This document shows, in pieces, positions 55,416-64,000 of a stretch of DNA of 64,000 nt. How positions within the stretch are numbered: the first letter of the stretch is position 1; each line of letters starts with the position of its first letter. The notes under the pieces were generated by a model. The model was not told where the DNA came from. It was given only the letters and a program-made list of their open reading frames with translations, and made no database searches. A program made the position numbers and the translations under genes. The DNA is taken from NCBI RefSeq assembly GCF_050563535.1, contig NZ_JBNXUO010000005.1, positions 1 through 64,000 on the forward strand. Reading direction: 5' to 3'. This stretch comes from Falsiroseomonas sp050563535 (GTDB lineage: Bacteria; Pseudomonadota; Alphaproteobacteria; Acetobacterales; Acetobacteraceae).

Positions 55416-58400
55416 GCTTCGCCCACGCCCTGCGCCACAACCGCGCGTTCCGCGGGGGCGCCTGGGCATCCCGCTGGATCGCCTGGCCGGTCATGCTGCT
55501 GGGCGCGATCATCGCCCTGACCTTCATCGTCGCCCCGCTGGAGGCGGAGCAGCAGGCCTGGCTGGCGGTGGCGGGGTTCCTGCTGTTCATGGTGTGCAAC
55601 CGCATCCCGGGGCGCGCCGTCACCATCTTCCTCGTGCTGCTGTCCTGCCTGGTGTCGCTGCGCTACATCCATTGGCGCCTGGTCGACACCCTCGAGTTCA
55701 CCAGCTTCACGCAGACCTTCCTCGGCACCGGCCTGCTGCTGGCCGAGGTCTACGCCATCGCCTGCATGCTGCTTGCCTATTTCCAGGCGATCTGGCCGCT
55801 TGACCGCAAGCCGGTGCCGCTGCCCGACGACCCGGAGCAGTGGCCGACGATCGACGTGTTCATCCCCAGCTACAACGAGCCGCTCGAGGTGGTGAAGCCG
55901 GCGATCTACGGCGCCCTCGCGATGGACTGGCCGCGCCACAAGATGAACGTCTTCCTGCTGGATGACGGCCGCCGCGATGAGTTCCGCCGCTTCTGCGAGG
56001 AGGTGGGCTGCGGCTACGTCATCCGCCCCGACAACAAGGGTGCGAAGGCCGGCAACATCAACCATGCCCTGACGAAGACGTCCGGCGAATACATCGCCAT
56101 CTTCGACTGCGACCATGTCGCCACCCGCGCCTTCCTGCAGCTGACCGTCGGCTGGCTGCTGCGCGACCGGGATCTCTGCATGGTGCAGACGCCGCACCAC
56201 TTCTACTCGCCCGACCCGTTCGAGCGGAACCTGGCCTCCGGCCAGCGCGTGCCGAACGAGGGACTGCTGTTCTACGGACTGGTGCAGCAGGGCAACGATC
56301 TCTGGAACGCGACCTTCTTCTGCGGCTCCTGCGCGGTGATCCGGCGCGAGGCGCTCGAGGAGGTCGGCGGCGTGCCGACGCAGACCGTGACCGAGGACTG
56401 CCACTGCTCGCTGAAGATGCAGAAGCGCGGCTGGCGGACGGCCTATCTCCGCATCCCGCTCGCCGCGGGGCTCGCGACCGAACGCCTGATGCTGCACATC
56501 GGACAGCGCATGCGCTGGGCGCGCGGGATGATCCAGATCCTGCGGGTGGAAAACCCGCTGACCGGACGTGGCCTGCGCTGGTACCAGCGCAGCTGCTACT
56601 TCATGTCGCAGTTCCACTTCCTGTTCCCGCTGCCGCGCTTCGTGTTCCTGACCGCGCCGCTCGCCTTCCTGCTGTTCGGCGAGAGCATCATCGCCGCGAG
56701 TCCGCTCGCGATCCTCGCCTATGCCGGCCCCCACATCGTGCATTCCGTCGGCGCCACAAGCCGCCTGTCGGGGCATGTGCGGCACAGCTTCTGGTCGGAA
56801 ATCTACGAAACCGTGCTGGCCCTCTACCTCATCCCCGTGATGCTCGCGACGCTGCTTGACCCGAAGAAGGGCAAGTTCAACGTGACCGACAAGGGCGGCA
56901 CGCTCCAGGAAGGCTTCTTCGACCTGCGCGCGGTCGGGCCCAACATGGTGCTGGCGCTGGCGCTGATCGCGGGCGTGCTGTCGGGGATCTACGGTCTCAC
57001 GACCAATCCGGTGGAGAGCCTGGACTTCCAGGCCTTCGCCCTGAACATGATCTGGGCCGTCCTGTCCTTCATCGTCGTGCTCGCCGGACTCGCCGTCGGC
57101 CGGGAACGCCGGCAGGTGCGGGAACGCGCGCGCGTCGGCGCAGTGGTTGCGGCGAATGTGGTGCTGGCGGATGGACGCGTGATCGAAGGCGAGACCATGG
57201 ACCTCTCGCTGGGCGGCGCCGCCGTCGCGGCGGACCGGCCGGATGGCGTGTCCGACGATGCCGCCGTGACGCTCGAACTGGATGTCGGCCCCGAATGGGT
57301 CGCCATTCCGGCCGAGGTGCTGCGCTGGCAGGATGGCCGGATGCAGGTGCGGTTCGCCGCGCAGACGCTGCATGACGAGGGCAACATCGTGCGCGCCGTG
57401 CTCGGCCGCGCCGATGCATGGGTGGATTGGGACGACGTGCGCGAGGACAAACCGCTGCGCAGCCTGGCCGAGGTTGCGCGCTCCATCGGCGGCCTGTTCC
57501 GCGGGGACAGCCAGTTCAAGTTCTTCGTGCGGCGGACCCGCCGGGCGAAGCCCGTGCGCCAGGCTGGACCTGCCATCGACGCCGCGGAGGCGCCGACATC
57601 CGCAGAAGCGGCGCCGCAGACCCGCCGTGCCCGCGGCGAGAGCAGCGTGAGGCGTGCGGCCGCCATCGCGCTGATGCTGTGCCTCGCCGCGCCCGGCGCC
57701 GCCCTGGCGCAGGTGAACCTGCGCGGTGCGCCGCCGCCGCCGCAGCCCCTGCAGCCCGGTCCGCAGGGGCTGCCGCAGGCGCTGCCGCCGCAGTCCCCGG
57801 GGATCGGCACCTTCGGCGCGCCTTCCACCCAGGGCGGGGCCGTGCCCATCGCGCCCATGTCGTCCAGCCCCTTTGCCGCGCCGGGCGTGCAGGCGCCGGG
57901 CGCGCCGGCCTTCCCCGGGCAGCCGACCGTCCCGCTGGTGTCCGGCCCGATCGGGTCCACGAGCGCGAATACCGGCCTTCCGCCACTGCCCCAGGCGCAG
58001 CCCGGCTTCCTCGGCACCATGCCCTCCGTCGGCAGCTTCGGCACGCCGACCGGAGCCGTCGGCTCCTCCCGCACCGAGACCCGGACGCTTCGCCAGCTCG
58101 GCCTGCGAGCGCCGATGCAGATGCGCGGCACCTCGGACCTTCAGGGCGTGCTGTTCGGCATCCGCGGCGACGAGGTGGTGACCGGCGCGCGGCTGGTCCT
58201 GCAGGGCGCGACCTCGCCCGCGCTGATCCCGGAATACAGCCAGGTCAGCATGGCGCTGAACGAGCAGTTCGTCGGCGTCATCAACCCCGACCGCAACCGG
58301 CCCGCCTTCGGCCCGCTGGAATTCCCGATCAACCCGGTCTTCTTCGCCGACCTGAACCGGCTAAACTTCCGCTTCACCGGGCGCTACACGGTGGAGTGCA

Positions 58401-60196
58401 ACGACCCTCTCTCCGGCCTGCTCTGGGCGAACATCTCGGATCTCTCGACCTTGCAGGTGACGCTGGAGCGGCTGCCGCTGCAGCGCGACCTGGCGCGTCT
58501 GCCGGAGCCCTTCTTCGACCCGCGGCTGCTGCGCGAACCGCTGGTGCTGCCGGTCGTGGTGGCCGAGGCGGCGGGCAATGACGTCCTGAAGGCGGCGGCG
58601 ACGGTCGCGTCCTGGTTCGCGGTGCAGGCGGATTACCGCGGCGCGAGCTTCCCGGTCTCGTTCCAGGTGCCGCCGCGGGGCAATGCGGTGGTCATCGCCG
58701 GCGGGCAGGACAGCCTGCCGGGGGTTGCGCTGCCGCGCTTCGACGGGCCGACCCTGGCGCTGGTGCCGAACCCGTCGGACCCGCTCGGCCTGCTGCTGGT
58801 CGTCGGCGGCCGGACGGGCGCGGAGGCGGCGCAGGCCGCCGTCGTGCTCGCGGGCAGCCGGGAGGCGCTGGCGGGCGAGATCGCGGTGGTGCAGTCCGTG
58901 CGGATGCCGCCGCGCCAGCCCTATGACGCGCCGCGCTGGATCCGCAGCGACCGCCCGGTCCGCTTCGGCGAACTGGTGGATCCGTCCGAGCTCCAGGCCT
59001 TCGGCTATGCGCCGGGCCCGGTGGCCGTGCCGTTCCGCACGGCACCCGACCTCTACACCTGGCGCGGGCGTCCGCTGCCGGTCGACCTGCACTACCGCGC
59101 CCCGCCGGGCCCGATCATGGATGTGGCGGTCTCGCGCCTCGACGTCGCGCTGAACGACATCTTCCTCCGCAGCCTGCCGCTGCGCGACATGGAGCCGGGC
59201 TGGCCGCTCAACATCATCTCCCGCCAGTTCGTTCAGAGCGAGCGGCAGAGCGCGCGGTTCGGACTGCCGCCCTATCTCATCTTCGGCATGAACGAGGTGC
59301 AGCTCCGCTTCGACATGCGGCCGCTGCACCGCGGCGACTGCATCGCGGTCCCGGCCGATGTGCGCGCGGGGATCGACCCCGACAGCACCATCGACCTGAC
59401 CGATGCCTACCGCTTCACGACCCTGCCGAACCTCGCCTTCTTCGCCGGCTCCGGCTTCCCCTTCACGCGGATGGCGGATTTCAGCGAGACGGCGGCGGTG
59501 CTGCCGGAGCGGCCGACGCAGCAGGAACTGTCGTCCTTCCTCACTCTGCTCGGCCGTCTGGCGGCGCATGTGGGCCATGCGACGACGGGGCTCGAGGTCG
59601 TTCGGGGCGGCGCGCTGGATGCCGTCGCGAACCGGGACCTGCTGGTGATCGGTGCGCTGGGGCGGCAGCCGGCGCTGAACACGCTGCTGCGCGACGGCCC
59701 GGTGACGCTGGAGGGCAACCGCCTGTCGGTCGCGCTTCCCGACGCCCTGGAAGGGTTCCGGAACCTGTTCCTGGGCGATGAGCCGCGCATCGCGCGGGAG
59801 CAGGCGCAGGCCCTGCTCGCCTCGCCCGGCGAGGGTTCGGGGGTGCTGATCGGCTTCGAGAGCCCGCTGCGGTCCGGGCGCTCCGTCGTGGCGCTCACCG
59901 GCACCACGCCGCAGGGGCTCGAGATGATGCTGGCCGCGCTCCGCGATCCCGAACAGGCGCCGAGGGTCCAGGGGGACCTGGCGATCCTGAGCGGCGGCCG
60001 CGTGAACGCCTTCAACCTCGGCAACCGCTACACGGTCGGCAGCCTGCCGCCGCATGTCTGGCCGCAGTATTTCCTCCAGACCCGGCCGGACCTGCTGCTG
60101 CTGCTGCTGATGGTCGCCTGCGCCATCGTGGCCGTTCCCGCCTACTGGGCCCTGCGTCGCCGCGCGGCCATCCGCCTCCGGACCCGAACCCCATGA
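55412..60196 (+). CDS. bcsA: Cellulose synthase, fused catalytic (BcsA) and periplasmic (BcsB) subunits
   Basis: One 1594-residue chain that polymerises UDP-glucose into beta-1,4-glucan and moves it across the inner membrane. BcsA part (1 to about 745): GT2 motifs DDG at 184-186, DCD at 232-234, TED at 327-329 and QRMRW at 365-369, several membrane helices, and a PilZ domain with R566xxxR570 and D597xSxxG602 that binds c-di-GMP. A second hydrophobic signal-like segment (746-771, RRAAAIALMLCLAAPGAALA) begins the BcsB part, with two carbohydrate-binding and flavodoxin-like halves and a C-terminal anchor (LLLLLLMVACAIVAVPAYWA). The frame is open through the junction, so the fusion is real in this sequence, as in Komagataeibacter AcsAB. 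Confidence 0.96.
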   Translation: MSFAHALRHNRAFRGGAWASRWIAWPVMLLGAIIALTFIVAPLEAEQQAWLAVAGFLLFMVCNRIPGRAVTIFLVLLSCLVSLRYIHWRLVDTLEFTSFTQTFLGTGLLLAEVYAIACMLLAYFQAIWPLDRKPVPLPDDPEQWPTIDVFIPSYNEPLEVVKPAIYGALAMDWPRHKMNVFLLDDGRRDEFRRFCEEVGCGYVIRPDNKGAKAGNINHALTKTSGEYIAIFDCDHVATRAFLQLTVGWLLRDRDLCMVQTPHHFYSPDPFERNLASGQRVPNEGLLFYGLVQQGNDLWNATFFCGSCAVIRREALEEVGGVPTQTVTEDCHCSLKMQKRGWRTAYLRIPLAAGLATERLMLHIGQRMRWARGMIQILRVENPLTGRGLRWYQRSCYFMSQFHFLFPLPRFVFLTAPLAFLLFGESIIAASPLAILAYAGPHIVHSVGATSRLSGHVRHSFWSEIYETVLALYLIPVMLATLLDPKKGKFNVTDKGGTLQEGFFDLRAVGPNMVLALALIAGVLSGIYGLTTNPVESLDFQAFALNMIWAVLSFIVVLAGLAVGRERRQVRERARVGAVVAANVVLADGRVIEGETMDLSLGGAAVAADRPDGVSDDAAVTLELDVGPEWVAIPAEVLRWQDGRMQVRFAAQTLHDEGNIVRAVLGRADAWVDWDDVREDKPLRSLAEVARSIGGLFRGDSQFKFFVRRTRRAKPVRQAGPAIDAAEAPTSAEAAPQTRRARGESSVRRAAAIALMLCLAAPGAALAQVNLRGAPPPPQPLQPGPQGLPQALPPQSPGIGTFGAPSTQGGAVPIAPMSSSPFAAPGVQAPGAPAFPGQPTVPLVSGPIGSTSANTGLPPLPQAQPGFLGTMPSVGSFGTPTGAVGSSRTETRTLRQLGLRAPMQMRGTSDLQGVLFGIRGDEVVTGARLVLQGATSPALIPEYSQVSMALNEQFVGVINPDRNRPAFGPLEFPINPVFFADLNRLNFRFTGRYTVECNDPLSGLLWANISDLSTLQVTLERLPLQRDLARLPEPFFDPRLLREPLVLPVVVAEAAGNDVLKAAATVASWFAVQADYRGASFPVSFQVPPRGNAVVIAGGQDSLPGVALPRFDGPTLALVPNPSDPLGLLLVVGGRTGAEAAQAAVVLAGSREALAGEIAVVQSVRMPPRQPYDAPRWIRSDRPVRFGELVDPSELQAFGYAPGPVAVPFRTAPDLYTWRGRPLPVDLHYRAPPGPIMDVAVSRLDVALNDIFLRSLPLRDMEPGWPLNIISRQFVQSERQSARFGLPPYLIFGMNEVQLRFDMRPLHRGDCIAVPADVRAGIDPDSTIDLTDAYRFTTLPNLAFFAGSGFPFTRMADFSETAAVLPERPTQQELSSFLTLLGRLAAHVGHATTGLEVVRGGALDAVANRDLLVIGALGRQPALNTLLRDGPVTLEGNRLSVALPDALEGFRNLFLGDEPRIAREQAQALLASPGEGSGVLIGFESPLRSGRSVVALTGTTPQGLEMMLAALRDPEQAPRVQGDLAILSGGRVNAFNLGNRYTVGSLPPHVWPQYFLQTRPDLLLLLLMVACAIVAVPAYWALRRRAAIRLRTRTP

Positions 60197-63100
60197 TCAG
60201 CTTCCGATCCGGCCTCCTCGCCTCGGCCCTGGTTGCCGCCGCGCTCGTCAGCGGGCCGGTCGCCGCGCAGGAACGTGGCATCGCCGCGCTGCTGGACCAG
60301 GCGAACTACTGGAAGCTGCAGAACCGCCCAGACCAGGTGGTCCGGACCCTGGAACGCGTCCTGCAATCGGATCCGCGCAACGCCGAAGCCCTGGCCGGGA
60401 TCGCCGAGGCGCAGGCCCAGCTTGGCAACACCACCCAGGCGCAGGACGCGCTGGCGCGGCTGCGCAACATGGCGCCGGCCGATCCCCGCACGACGCAGGC
60501 GGATGTCGCCGTCCGCACCGCCACGGTGGACGCCGGCGCGCTGGCTCAGGCGCGCCAGCTGGCGCAAGCCGGCCGCAACGCCGAGGCGGTGGAGCGGTAC
60601 CGCGCGCTGTTCCGTGGCCAAGTGCCGGACAGCTTCGCACTGGAATACTACCAGACGCTCGCCGGCACCGAAGGCGGCTGGCGGGAAGCGCGTGAGGGCC
60701 TGGCGCAGCTGGCCCGCCGCGCCCCGACGAACACCGCCGTGCAGCTCGCCCAGGCGCAGGTCCTGACGTACCGCGAGGAAACGCGGGCGCAGGGCATCGA
60801 GCAGCTTCGGCGGCTTTCCGGCCAGCCGGACAGCCAGCAATCCGCCACCGCCGCCTGGCGGCAGGCGCTGACCTGGATCGGCCCGGGGCCCGAGGCGATC
60901 CGGCCGCTGGAAGGCTACCTCCAGCAATTCCCGAACGACGCCGAGATCCAGCGCCGACTGGAGGAGGCACGGAACCCGCAGCCGGGCGCAGATGCCGCCG
61001 GGGATACCCGCGTCGCCGCCTGGCGGGCCTTCAACGCGAACCGCCTGCGCGAGGCGGAGGAGCGGTTCCAGGCCGTCCTCGCGACCGATCCGAACGACGC
61101 CGACGGGCTGGGCGGCATGGGGCTGATCCGGCTGCGGCAGGGCCGCCAAGCCGATGCCCGCCGCCTGCTCCAGGCCGCGATCGAGGCGGACCCGGCGCGA
61201 CGCGCCTCCTGGGAGCGTGCGCTGCAGGGGGCGTCGCAGCGCGGCGGCCCGGCGGCGCCCGCCGGACAGGCCGCGCAGGGCGGCGGCGGTGGCGCCCCTG
61301 GACCGGACATCCAGCAGGCCCGCAACCTGGTCGAGGCGGGCAACTTCTCCCAGGCGGAGCCGCTGCTCGGCCGCATCCTCGCCCGCAACGGCGGCGATCG
61401 TCCGGACGCCGAGGCGCTGCTGGGCGACATCGCCCTCCGCCAGGGCAATGCCGGCGTGGCGGAGCAGCGCTACCGCGCGGCCCTGGCGCGGCGGGGCAAT
61501 TTCGGCGCGGCCATGTCGGGCCTCGCCTCCGCCCTGCAAGCCCAGGGCAAGTTCGCGGAAGCCGAGGAGGTGTTTCGCCGGCTCGGCACGGTGCCGCAGC
61601 CACAGGTGCGCGCGGATGCGCTGCGCGCCGAAGCGCAGCGCACCGACGACCCGCAGGCGGCGGCGGCGTTGCTGCGGGGCGCGATCCAGTCCGATCCGTC
61701 CAACCCCTGGCCGCGGCTCGACCTTGCCCGGCTGCTGGCGCGGTCGGGCCAAGCCAGCGCGGCGCGCCAGCTGATCGACGAGAGCGTCGCCGGCCGCGCC
61801 CCGCCCGATGCGCTGCACGCAGCCGCCATCTTCGCCAATGAACAGGGCCGCCCGGCGGATGCGGTGCGCCTGCTGGAACGGCTGCCGGCCGGCCTGCGCA
61901 ATGCCGACCAGAACCGCATGCTCGCCTCCGCGCGGGTGCAGGCGGAGGTGCGGGCGGCCGCGTCGCTCGCCACCCAGGGCCGCCGGCAGGAGGCGCGGAC
62001 CCGCCTGCTCGCCATCGCGTCCCGCCCCGATCCGACCGGCGAGGCGGGGCCGGCCGTGGTGCGCGCGCTGAACGCCATGAACGATCCGGTCACGGCGCAG
62101 CAGGCCGCCCGAATGAATGCCATCGCGTCCCGCGGGCAGTCGCCCTCGGCGCAGCTGGCCGCGGCCGGCGCGCTGATGGAAGCCGGGCTCGACCAGGACG
62201 CCGCCCTCAGGGCGCAGCAGATCGATGCCGGCCGCCTGACCGCCGAGCAGCGCCGCACAGCCAGCAACCTGCAGGCGGGACTGGCCATCCGCGCCTCGGA
62301 CCAGCTGAACCGCCAGGGCGACCAGGCGACCGCCTTCGAGGTGCTGGCGCCGACGCTGCGCCAGGACCCGCAGAACCCGGCGGCCAACCTCGCCCTCGCG
62401 CGGCTCTACCAGGGCGCGCGGGAGACCGAGCAGGCGCAGCGCGTCGCCGAGGCGGTGCTGTCGCGCAACCCGCGGGACACGGATGCGCGCCAGGCGGCGA
62501 TGGATGCCGCGATCGCCAACCGCGACTGGGGCCGGGCGGAGGCGCTGCTTTCCGAAGGCCGCGCGCTGATGCCGAACGACCCGCGCATCGCGCTGCTGGA
62601 AGCCCGGCTGGCGCGGGGCTGGGGCGATGGCCGCCGGGCGCAGGCCGCGTTGCAGCAGGCCGCGCAGATGCGCCGCCAGCAGCTCGGCCTCGATGCGCAG
62701 CCGGCGCCCGGGATCCTGGGCGGCAACATGGTGCCGCAGGCGACGCTGCCGCAGCAGCCGACCAGCTACGACAACCCGTTCCGCCGCGTTCCGCTGTCGG
62801 GGCAGGGCGGTTCGCCGCAGGTCCAGCCGCAGCTGATGCAGGGCCAGCAATTCGCCCAGGCCATGGCGCCATCCGCCGCCACGCCGCCCGACCCGCTGCT
62901 GAACGAGATCACCCGGCAGATGCAGGAGGTGCGGGAGGAAGCGGCGCCGCGCATCACGCCGGCCTTCGGGCTCCGCACGCGGTCCGGCGATGCCGGCATC
63001 GACCGCCTGACCGAAACCCATGCCGGCGCGGAAGGCAGCATCGCCATGCCGGGAATCGGCGGGCGACTGACGGCGCGGGCCTCCGCGGTGAATGCGGATA

Positions 63101-64000
63101 TCGGCAGCCTGTCGCAGAGCCTCGGCTCGGCCCGCCGCTTCGGCGGCAACCCGCTGACGCTTCCGGGCAACAACAACCCCGTCACGGCGCGACAGCTCCA
63201 GGCCGCGACGCAGACCGAGAGCAGCCAGTCCGGCGTCGCGCTTGGCCTCGCCTATTCGCGGCCGAACTTCACGGTCGACATCGGCACCACGCCGATGGGC
63301 TTTAACCAGGGCAACGTCGTCGGCGGCATCGAGATCGCGCCCGAGATCAGCGACGGCGTCCGTATCCGCATGACCGCGGAGCGGCGCGCGATGATGGACA
63401 GTCTCCTTGCCTGGGGCGGCCTGCGCGATCCGGCCTTCGGGCGCGAATGGGGCGGCGTGGTACGCACCGGCGGGCGCGTGCAGGTGGAATTCGCCAGCGG
63501 CGAGACGAATTTCTACCTCGCCGGCGGCTATTTCCGCTTCGATGGCGAAGGCGTCGCGGAGAACAGCCGCATCGAAGCCGGCGCCGGCTTCCAGACGCCG
63601 ATCTGGCGCACGCCGACCGAGGAACTCGTCACGGGCCTCGACATCGTCTACTTCGCCTACGACAAGAACCTGCGCTTCTTCACGCTGGGTCATGGCGGCT
63701 ACTTCAGCCCGCAGTCCTTCATCTCCGCGAACATCCCGCTGGACTATCGCGGGCGGTCGGGCAACTTCACATACCGCGTGGGCGCGACACTGGGGCTGAC
63801 CACCTTCACCGAGGACCGGACCGAGGTGTTCCCGAACGATGCAGGGCTGCAGGCGCAGCTGAGCGGGCTCGCCGCCGGGTCGACCGGGGTGGACGCCTTC
63901 TATCCCGGCCAGACCAAGACCGGCCTGACCGGCGGCCTGCGCGGCGACCTCGAATACATGGTCACGCCGCAACTGCGGATCGGCGGCGCCCTGCGCTTCG
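60193..64000 (+). CDS. bcsC: Cellulose export outer-membrane protein BcsC (partial, 3' end beyond window)
   Basis: Periplasmic TPR scaffold and outer-membrane porin for cellulose export. At least 1269 residues are present. A signal peptide (SGLLASALVAAALVSGPVAA) is followed by many TPR repeats (for example ADGLGGMGLIRLRQGRQADA), a Gln/Pro-rich stretch near residues 860-910, and the start of the C-terminal beta-barrel (SSQSGVALGLAYSRPNFTVD onwards). The ATG overlaps the bcsAB stop (ATGA). The right window edge cuts the barrel; no bcsD is seen. Confidence 0.94.
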   Translation, partial: MISFRSGLLASALVAAALVSGPVAAQERGIAALLDQANYWKLQNRPDQVVRTLERVLQSDPRNAEALAGIAEAQAQLGNTTQAQDALARLRNMAPADPRTTQADVAVRTATVDAGALAQARQLAQAGRNAEAVERYRALFRGQVPDSFALEYYQTLAGTEGGWREAREGLAQLARRAPTNTAVQLAQAQVLTYREETRAQGIEQLRRLSGQPDSQQSATAAWRQALTWIGPGPEAIRPLEGYLQQFPNDAEIQRRLEEARNPQPGADAAGDTRVAAWRAFNANRLREAEERFQAVLATDPNDADGLGGMGLIRLRQGRQADARRLLQAAIEADPARRASWERALQGASQRGGPAAPAGQAAQGGGGGAPGPDIQQARNLVEAGNFSQAEPLLGRILARNGGDRPDAEALLGDIALRQGNAGVAEQRYRAALARRGNFGAAMSGLASALQAQGKFAEAEEVFRRLGTVPQPQVRADALRAEAQRTDDPQAAAALLRGAIQSDPSNPWPRLDLARLLARSGQASAARQLIDESVAGRAPPDALHAAAIFANEQGRPADAVRLLERLPAGLRNADQNRMLASARVQAEVRAAASLATQGRRQEARTRLLAIASRPDPTGEAGPAVVRALNAMNDPVTAQQAARMNAIASRGQSPSAQLAAAGALMEAGLDQDAALRAQQIDAGRLTAEQRRTASNLQAGLAIRASDQLNRQGDQATAFEVLAPTLRQDPQNPAANLALARLYQGARETEQAQRVAEAVLSRNPRDTDARQAAMDAAIANRDWGRAEALLSEGRALMPNDPRIALLEARLARGWGDGRRAQAALQQAAQMRRQQLGLDAQPAPGILGGNMVPQATLPQQPTSYDNPFRRVPLSGQGGSPQVQPQLMQGQQFAQAMAPSAATPPDPLLNEITRQMQEVREEAAPRITPAFGLRTRSGDAGIDRLTETHAGAEGSIAMPGIGGRLTARASAVNADIGSLSQSLGSARRFGGNPLTLPGNNNPVTARQLQAATQTESSQSGVALGLAYSRPNFTVDIGTTPMGFNQGNVVGGIEIAPEISDGVRIRMTAERRAMMDSLLAWGGLRDPAFGREWGGVVRTGGRVQVEFASGETNFYLAGGYFRFDGEGVAENSRIEAGAGFQTPIWRTPTEELVTGLDIVYFAYDKNLRFFTLGHGGYFSPQSFISANIPLDYRGRSGNFTYRVGATLGLTTFTEDRTEVFPNDAGLQAQLSGLAAGSTGVDAFYPGQTKTGLTGGLRGDLEYMVTPQLRIGGALRF

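Noticed and set aside
60142..63972. 1276-residue minus-strand frame
   Set aside because: Antisense of bcsC, which has signal peptide, TPRs and barrel.

Overview
The window is GC-rich, about 70% by eye, and densely coded, with typical alphaproteobacterial gene neighbourhoods: carA divergent from yqeY-dnaG-rpoD, trxB divergent from an Lrp/AsnC regulator, hppA beside ppa, and stand-alone mlaA-mlaC. A fused cellulose synthase (BcsA-BcsB in one chain, as in Komagataeibacter AcsAB), together with many GTG starts and ATGA/GTGA overlaps, points to Rhodospirillales, most likely Acetobacteraceae near Roseomonas. That placement is inference. I see no IS element, prophage, CRISPR array or other recent mobile DNA.

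Layout. 1-10,400: a SUV3-like helicase (cut by the left edge), an MFS transporter, a metallophosphoesterase, a lipid kinase, aconitase, ccmAB and a small unknown protein. 10,450-15,730: a secreted RTX metzincin protease, a candidate structured small RNA, a LysR regulator, trxB, and a divergent lrp gene with a clear promoter and palindromic operator. 15,725-18,800: a secreted alpha/beta hydrolase converging on ilvA-greA. 18,939-25,014: carA, a LysE-type exporter, three small membrane proteins and carB on one strand with almost no gaps. CarA carries an extra N-terminal helix-turn-helix domain, and its promoter holds two copies of a GGGAA-N5-TTCCC palindrome. 25,170-30,075: yqeY-dnaG-rpoD plus an acetyltransferase. 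30,079-33,700: a DUF1796 protein, the membrane pyrophosphatase and the soluble pyrophosphatase. 33,878-39,650: a secreted MetX-like esterase, a spermidine/putrescine-type ABC importer with an RraA-like protein, and tRNA-Ile2(CAU). 39,726-45,020: ettA, an acetyltransferase, mlaC/mlaA, metF and an unknown protein. 45,066-50,320: four tandem 25-bp repeats, a BASS-type transporter, a pentapeptide-repeat protein, uvrD, prmA and a DUF1127 protein. 50,507-64,000: an M24 aminopeptidase, then the cellulose operon bcsZ, a proline-rich BcsP/R-like gene, bcsQ, bcsAB and bcsC (cut by the right edge).

The most novel-looking element is the carA-centred locus. A metabolic enzyme subunit fused to a DNA-binding domain sits behind its own pair of palindromes, and the two synthase subunits are separated by an exporter and three uncharacterised membrane proteins. 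The second most interesting is the roughly 145-nt structured, terminator-ended RNA between the protease and the LysR gene. Both are read from sequence alone and need experimental or comparative checks.
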